NCBI GenBank assembly: GCA_017163975.1
Contig: JAFFSR010000291.1
Location: 4,035,001-4,099,000 of the forward strand
DNA length: 64,000 bases
Origin: Anastatus disparis
Lineage: Eukaryota > Arthropoda > Insecta > Hymenoptera > Eupelmidae
Direction of reading: 5' to 3'
The notes beneath the pieces were generated by a model, which had not been told where the DNA came from, did no database searches, and saw only the letters and a list, made by a program, of their open reading frames with translations. Numbering within the stretch: position 1 is the stretch's first letter; every line of letters begins with the position of its first letter. Made by a program: the position numbers and the translations under genes. This document shows positions 58,321 through 64,000 of this stretch, one piece after another.

Positions 58321-60405
58321 ACTCTAAGATACGAAAAGTAAATTTCTTATTGGTAAAAATCAATTACGCTTATTAGAAAATTACTTTTTTGCCCTTGGGT
58401 GAAAAAGAGCTATTTTAGCCTCTAAGAATAGACATCAAAAATTGAATTTCACGCCCTGAGTGTGAAAGAAAATTTGTTGAGCTTGGAGTGACTGATTTCT
58501 AGGACATTTAATTATTTTTTTGTAAAAATAAGGTCGTTTGTATAATGTTTTTCATTGTGAAATTAAAGAAATTTCAAGAAAATAATTTATTGAATCATTA
58601 TTACATTAAAGACATAGAGAATCTTCATTATTCAAATTAATGAAACATTTTGAACAATAAAATATATGAACTATTTTCTTTAAGTTGTATTTATTAAAAT
58701 TAAAAATAATTTAATTAGATACAATATGGTAATATTTAATTAGTATAAAATTAGTATAATAGATTTTTTGTTATATTTATATTCGTAAAATTTGACTTGA
58801 AAAATTATTTTATTAAATATATTTTTTGTTTTGCAAAAAAAGATTTCTGAATTGTACCAATATTTTATTGTTATAGATATGCTATAAGAAAAAGTTTAAA
58901 AGTTTTCAATTAAATGTGGTAAAACTTTGATTTTTCATTTGAAATTATTTATCATTATACATATTGATATAGCAATATCCAATATATCAGCAATATCCAA
59001 TATATTGCCAATATGTGGGAATAATGTGGGTTTTGGCCCTAGGGATTGATAAATGCTAAATGTTGGCGAAATATTGGAAAAATTTTGCCAAGGAATTTTT
59101 AAATAAATGCAATATATTGGATATTGTTTCACCAATATCTTGGCGATACGAATTTTTTTTACGCGGGTAAGTTTAAAAAATGCCAGTTTTTGAGAGATTA
59201 ACAGAATTTAGGCTATTTAAAATGTAGCGAAAATTTTGATTAATATGTCTTGTGAGAACTTAAATTATTATGTTTCTTAAAAAAATTTTTTCGTTTGGAA
59301 AATAATAATTGATAATATTATAAAAATATATTTAATAAAAGAAAGAAGAAAAAGTCCAATTTTTTAAAATATTAATGATTTTCAATGTAATTTTTATTTA
59401 AAATGCGCTTTAATGAAGTTTAAATTCGTAAAATTATTTATTTTTTCAGGTAAATTTATTATTTTACTTATCTAAAATAAACTTAGAATTATTTATATTT
59501 ATTTTCTATTTTTATTAAATTAGTTTGAAATATCATAAATTTATATAAATTTAGAAAAGGTCCTTTTTTAAGGAACAAAAAAGGTTTTATTATTTGCAAT
59601 TGAGTGAGAATGAAAAAACAACTATAATTTAAAATAATTTTTTTTCAATCTTTAATATCTTTTATATTTAGTAGGAAAAAATTACAGAACTAGCTTTTTA
59701 TTTCATATTAATATAAGTTAAATAGCCATGTAATATTGACATTAAAACTTTTTTCTATCCCTATCTGTAAATATATTTTTTTATATTTTTGAAATAAAAT
59801 AGAATTTAAGGTGTTAAATAAATTTTTTATTTTATTTTTTTCGCTATGAAAATTGATTACAAAAATATATAATATTTAAAAATAAAAAAAAAAAAAAAAA
59901 AAATAGGTGGATCATCGGGTTTGAACTTGGCAAAAGTAGAGAGCGAAGTGCGTTAAAACTTAGTGATCACAGCCACCACATTCGTTTGTTGAAGAGGATA
60001 AAAAGTTACATATGTTCATCGCCCCCCAAAAGATTTTATTTGTTATTATTTATTCGTTTGATTACTTTAATGATTTCTGTTATTAAAATATGTATCTGTT
60101 TTAAATAAAAATATGTAATTAATCAAAAAATTTTCGGGAGGGTTAATCGCATTGAAATAAAGTTATAAAGTATCTCGGCGAAAACAGGCTAAAGCGGGTT
60201 TGCCGTAAGTTTACCTACGCCACTGAAAGCCTCATGTTTCATGTGTTTGTCTCCTCCTCTCTCGCTTGCTTTTCTACGCGCGTGTAGACGTGGAGGGGCT
60301 TTGCGCGTATAGTTCCAGAAGCGCCGCATTCGTCATGATCGAATTCGGCACGTTTCATTAACACGGCATTGGCAATCTCTACTAATCTCTGCTTCCAGCA
60401 TAACG

Positions 60406-61990
60406 ATTGTTACTTGAGTTACGTTACTGGATTCGTAACTATGTCAATGGAGATAATATAATACAATACATGACATAAGTGCAAACTTTATTTATGATCT
60501 TTAAAACGATTGCAAATGTCATAAAATAATTGCGAATAATATGCTCTTTTTAACAAAAATATATTTAATATTGTAATATTAATATGAGACATGTAAACAA
60601 GATTTTAATGTTCACATTTTTTTACACAGTGTAAAAATAGACCACATAGCTCTCGCAAAAGTGTGACTTAAGTGCAGATTTAGATTACATAGTGCTAAAA
60701 ATGCCAAAGTCAAAGTTCATATTATTAAATCATGATGATAATGTTTGTATTGATGAGTTTTTCTTACGAAATATAAATTCATATGTAATCTCAAGTTGAT
60801 ATTTTGACCGTACTTAATATAGCTGTACCTGTGAAATGACTTATTTATCAAAATATTTTCTTTTATTAAAGCAATATAATATTTAAAAGATTTTATCACA
60901 TATAAAGTAGTGAAATATCAACAAAATCATGAAAGAAGTGTTTAAATACCTAATTTAAAATGTGGATTCGTGCAAAAATATGATGCGAATATTTGTAAAT
61001 CTTATTTTTCTGACTTGATTGCATAATTAAATTCATAAATAAAGTTCTATAATACAATTTCATAATATAAATAATAATACAAAGTCTGCAAATGAGCTAC
61101 AAATAGCCAAAAACACCGAAAAAATGAGTTTTTTGCATTTTTAACTATGGCGCACCAACAGGAAATATCTGGAAAAATTCAGGCAAGTAATTTTAAACAA
61201 AATACAAGTTTTTTTGCAAGAATTGGCCCTGTACCGCATTTCCCGTGAAAATAGGAAGGGTTTGAATTTTTTTTCATCCTTTTAAGTTATATAGCATCAT
61301 CAAATCTTAATAAAAAAATTCTACATGATTTGTAGCCATTAAAGCTATAAGCACGATTTTCTTGGGGTTTTTTTACCGACTAGATGCGGAGAAAAAAAAT
61401 AAATACTGAAAAAGTCATTTTTTCCATGCTGTGGACAGGGGAAGGGGGGTCGTGGTCTGCAAATATGACAAAAACTATTTTTTTTTATCCAAAACAAAGT
61501 TACAAGGTCAAACAAAAATTTCAGGGACAGGACAAAATTGACTATCTTAACGGGGGGTACCCTTTCAAATAAGATTAAAAATATTTCGGAATATTTAAAA
61601 ACAAATAATAAAAAATCGATAATACAATTTTGATAGTTTAATTTAATATCCAAAATATTTCTAGATTGACAGCTAGAAAATTTTTTTTCAAAAGTATATA
61701 GTATAATGCCATAGTTAAAATACAAACAATAAGAATTTTAATTTATATAATAATAACAGGGATCATATATATCATTAATAAATAATAATTTTAAATAATA
61801 AACCATTTTATTTATATGCATTTTATCATTTTTATATTATTAAAAAAAAATCAATGAAATACAAAATTACTTGACAATTTCTGGATTGATTTCAAAATTT
61901 TTGTTAGTCGAAATTGTGTATGCAGTACTGTTAAAAGTTGAAATTTAAATAAACATGTTGCGTCGCAACACAAATTTTATCAAAAATCAG
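60406..61990. other. AT-rich flank, no gene
   Basis: Nothing recognised on either strand. The 126-codon minus frame at 61345-61725 is low-complexity, with no domain. Confidence 0.4.
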
Positions 61991-62560
61991 AAACGATGAT
62001 GAACAACAGCACTTTACAGTCGCCTGTTCCCACCTTCCTTATGTCAGCTCATAGACAAAAGGGGGGAGAGAACAGGGAGACTTTTTCAAGTGCCGCGGAA
62101 AATTAGTTAGTATCAAGCGTGACATCGCCCCGAGCGGTCTAGTCTCTCTCGAGAATATTGAATCTCGTTATTACTTTTCTTCCTTTCCCAAAGCGAACAG
62201 AAGCTTTGTTGTGCGGACGAGTTTCCGCCTAGCGACGAACGGTAGATTGCGAATCAACGCGTCACCTTCGCCCACCTAAGCCGCGGCTACACAAATTGTT
62301 GCATCTCTGTCATTGCGTGCGCTTATACAGCTCCATGTGACAGTGTTGTAGGGTCATTTTTCTTAGCGTGCGTGCGTATAGTTTGAAACGTTTCGTCAAA
62401 TAGTGTGTAATTTTATAGGATAATAAATCAAGGGTTTTTTATGCCGAATGGCTTTTTCCCTTTACATCAGTGTTTTCTTGTGTGAATTCTTTGCTTAATA
62501 TAATAAATTATAAATTCAGAATAAGAGTCAAGTAAAACAAAGGCAACTATAACCGCAAGG
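61990..62560 (+). promoter_or_regulatory. Possible host promoter and 5' exon
   Basis: GC-richer, CpG-bearing stretch in AT-rich surroundings, followed by a donor-like AAGGTTAGT at about 62558. No long reading frame. Speculative; a gene would lie to the right of the window. Confidence 0.25.
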
Positions 62561-64000
62561 TTAGTTGCATTTGCATCAATAAATTCATCTTTTTTCTTTA
62601 ATAAAATAGTAGTTCTTTTGTGTGTAGAGTTTTGCAATAAAGTAAATTCAGTGTAAATTTAAATTCAAATCAGTTAGAAATTTCAAAAGTTAAAACTAAA
62701 ATCAAGTGGCAATTTTCTTACATTTCAAAAAAGCGTAAATTCAAACAGAAGTAGTTAAACAAAAATTCATAATCAGATAATTTTCAAAGGAAAAGGAATA
62801 CGTCCTTTTCTTTCTAAAACATCCAACTTTAATTAAAAAATTCGTTGGAAAAGACTACGCGTCTTTTCAAACATATATATTTTAAATATTATAAAGAAAA
62901 CAATAATATTCAATAATAAACTTTAATTTTAAAATAAAAATTGAATCATTCCTAGAATAAACAGCTTTTCTGCAAAACAAAATTTAAAAGTCTTTTGTTT
63001 AAAAAAATAATATTATATAATTAATGGCGTATAGACTGCTCTGATACATTAGTATATAACATCAATTTCTTTACTGATGCAGATATTAGTAGATATTCAA
63101 CTATTATTTTTTAATAATAAACAGAAAATAATAATATTATATCCACAATCAATCATTAAAAATTTATAGATTTATATTAGATATAGGGCGCGCTTGCGTG
63201 CATGGATTTTCTAGTGCTTTTAAAAGCGAATAATAATGATTACTTAATTTTATTGTAAAATATAATCTTATCAAATATTATTTTATATTATGGTTCTTCA
63301 AAAATAAACAGTCGTAAATAATTTTATTAAGATAAGACTTTGAAAAAACGTGAGAAAAATCACTCAATTTTTTTAACCTTAGTGTAATGAGTATAAAATA
63401 AAATTCATAATTATAGAAATTTATTTTTCAAATTTATTATTTTCCTAATATTTATCTTTTTATTTGAAATGTCAATTTCACAAATAAAATAAAAAAATAG
63501 TATACATGGTTATATATCTTATATTATAAATTTTTCATCGATTAATCACTAAGATTCTTTATATAGCGTAAACTGCGAAAAATGACGTATGCATAAAATT
63601 ATAAATTTATTTTGAAAAGTTTTGAAAATTTAGAATTTTTAATTATAATCAGGGTTATTTGACATTCAATATTATCTCGAAGGATACCAGATTCTATTAT
63701 TGAATAAATATCATTTAATTAAAATGATAGGTATTATAATGCATAAATAAAATTGAAGGTTCAACATGTATACATTTATTTATGATTTAATTTGTTTACA
63801 AAATTCAAAAACTATGCATTCATTTTCACCAAATTTTGTCACCAGTTTTTTTGTAGAAATTGTAAATATATAACAAATTTAATATATATTTGAAATTCGA
63901 ATTTAAAGTTGACGCGTACCAAACTATACATGAATATTGATGCCAACTATAAAACATGGCTTCTTGCACGGACATTGTATTCTTACAGTTGAGTACATCT
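62561..64000. other. AT-rich right end, nothing recognised
   Basis: If 61990-62560 is a first exon, this would be intron. No coding or repeat structure stands out. Confidence 0.4.

Larger units (their letters stand above)
55164..59167. mobile_element. 4.0-kb TA-flanked element, CCCGCGTAAAAAAA ends
   Basis: TA at 55162-55163 and 59168-59169. Arms of ~530 bp (55164-55695, 58640-59167) rich in CAATATATTGGATATTG. It holds the Tnp2-like fragment, a TTAA MITE and a CCATC minisatellite. Confidence 0.75.
47430..60405. mobile_element. ~13-kb inverted structure hosting later insertions
   Basis: Left arm 47430-50200 (minus the insertion at 48116-49766) is inverted at about 59170-60405 and beyond; marker GTTCAAACCCGATGATCCAC (47910 and 59918 region). 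No transposase assigned. Ends are imprecise and no target duplication is clear. Confidence 0.6.

Noticed and set aside
60335..60356. GATCGAATTCGGCACG resembling a cDNA-library EcoRI adaptor
   Set aside because: Short match lying within an inverted repeat arm with normal flanks; probably coincidence.

Overview
The window is AT-rich eukaryotic DNA, almost certainly from an arthropod and probably an insect. Evidence: short introns with GT...AG ends, TATA boxes followed about 30 bases later by arthropod-type initiators (TCAGT), dense palindromic MITEs, AT microsatellites, and no confident host protein gene. No species can be named from this sequence.

The centrepiece is a complete but decaying Polinton/Maverick (adintovirus-like) element at 4041-21764. 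It has inverted termini of about 500-560 bp starting 5'-AGTAGATGAG and a 6-bp target duplication TAGATC (4035-4040 and 21765-21770), and it sits in a ~240-bp host tandem repeat. Plus-strand genes: protein-primed DNA polymerase B (8660-12713, two introns, broken by a frameshift and a nonsense codon), a small conserved protein (13472-13766, frameshifted), a phospholipase-A2-domain virion-type protein (17098-17904, one in-frame stop), an adenain-like cysteine protease (to 18269), a minor capsid protein (18298-18999), a major capsid protein (19198-20427), an intact paralogue of the small protein (20553-20864) and a 50-residue protein with an N-myristoylation signal (21031-21183). Minus-strand genes: A32/FtsK-type packaging ATPase (17005-16292), a conserved uncharacterised protein with two in-frame TGA codons (16256-15309), a coiled-coil/fibre-like protein (15277-14882) and a chromodomain integrase (14906-13983). 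The left 4 kb (4602-8400) is unlike ordinary Polinton: it has a tRNA-like unit, a possible BESS-motif exon, a CT microsatellite and duplicated AT-rich blocks.

From about 22 kb to 60 kb the DNA is nested foldback and MITE elements. 23833-27175 holds three smaller elements inside one. 28209-41686 is a 13.5-kb foldback transposon with 4-bp CAAA duplications, 31-bp subterminal repeats and a broken DDE-like transposase in one arm; it carries a 6.75-kb TA-flanked palindrome (30052-36806) made of a 132-bp repeat. A run of TTAA- and TWA-flanked MITEs follows, with a 2.96-kb near-identical palindrome at 44362-47321. A second large inverted structure (about 47430-60405) contains two TA-flanked elements, two TTAA MITEs and a Tnp2-like transposase fragment. 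In two cases the opposite arm of the host element keeps the empty target site, which gives the order of insertion.

The last 3.6 kb has no recognised gene. A GC-richer stretch at about 62000-62420 may be the promoter and 5' exon of a host gene to the right. The Polinton genes form one virion-and-replication set: the polymerase copies, the integrase inserts, the ATPase and protease package and mature, the capsid proteins build the shell, and the PLA2 protein probably breaches membranes. With polymerase, PLA2 and other genes broken, this copy is not autonomous.
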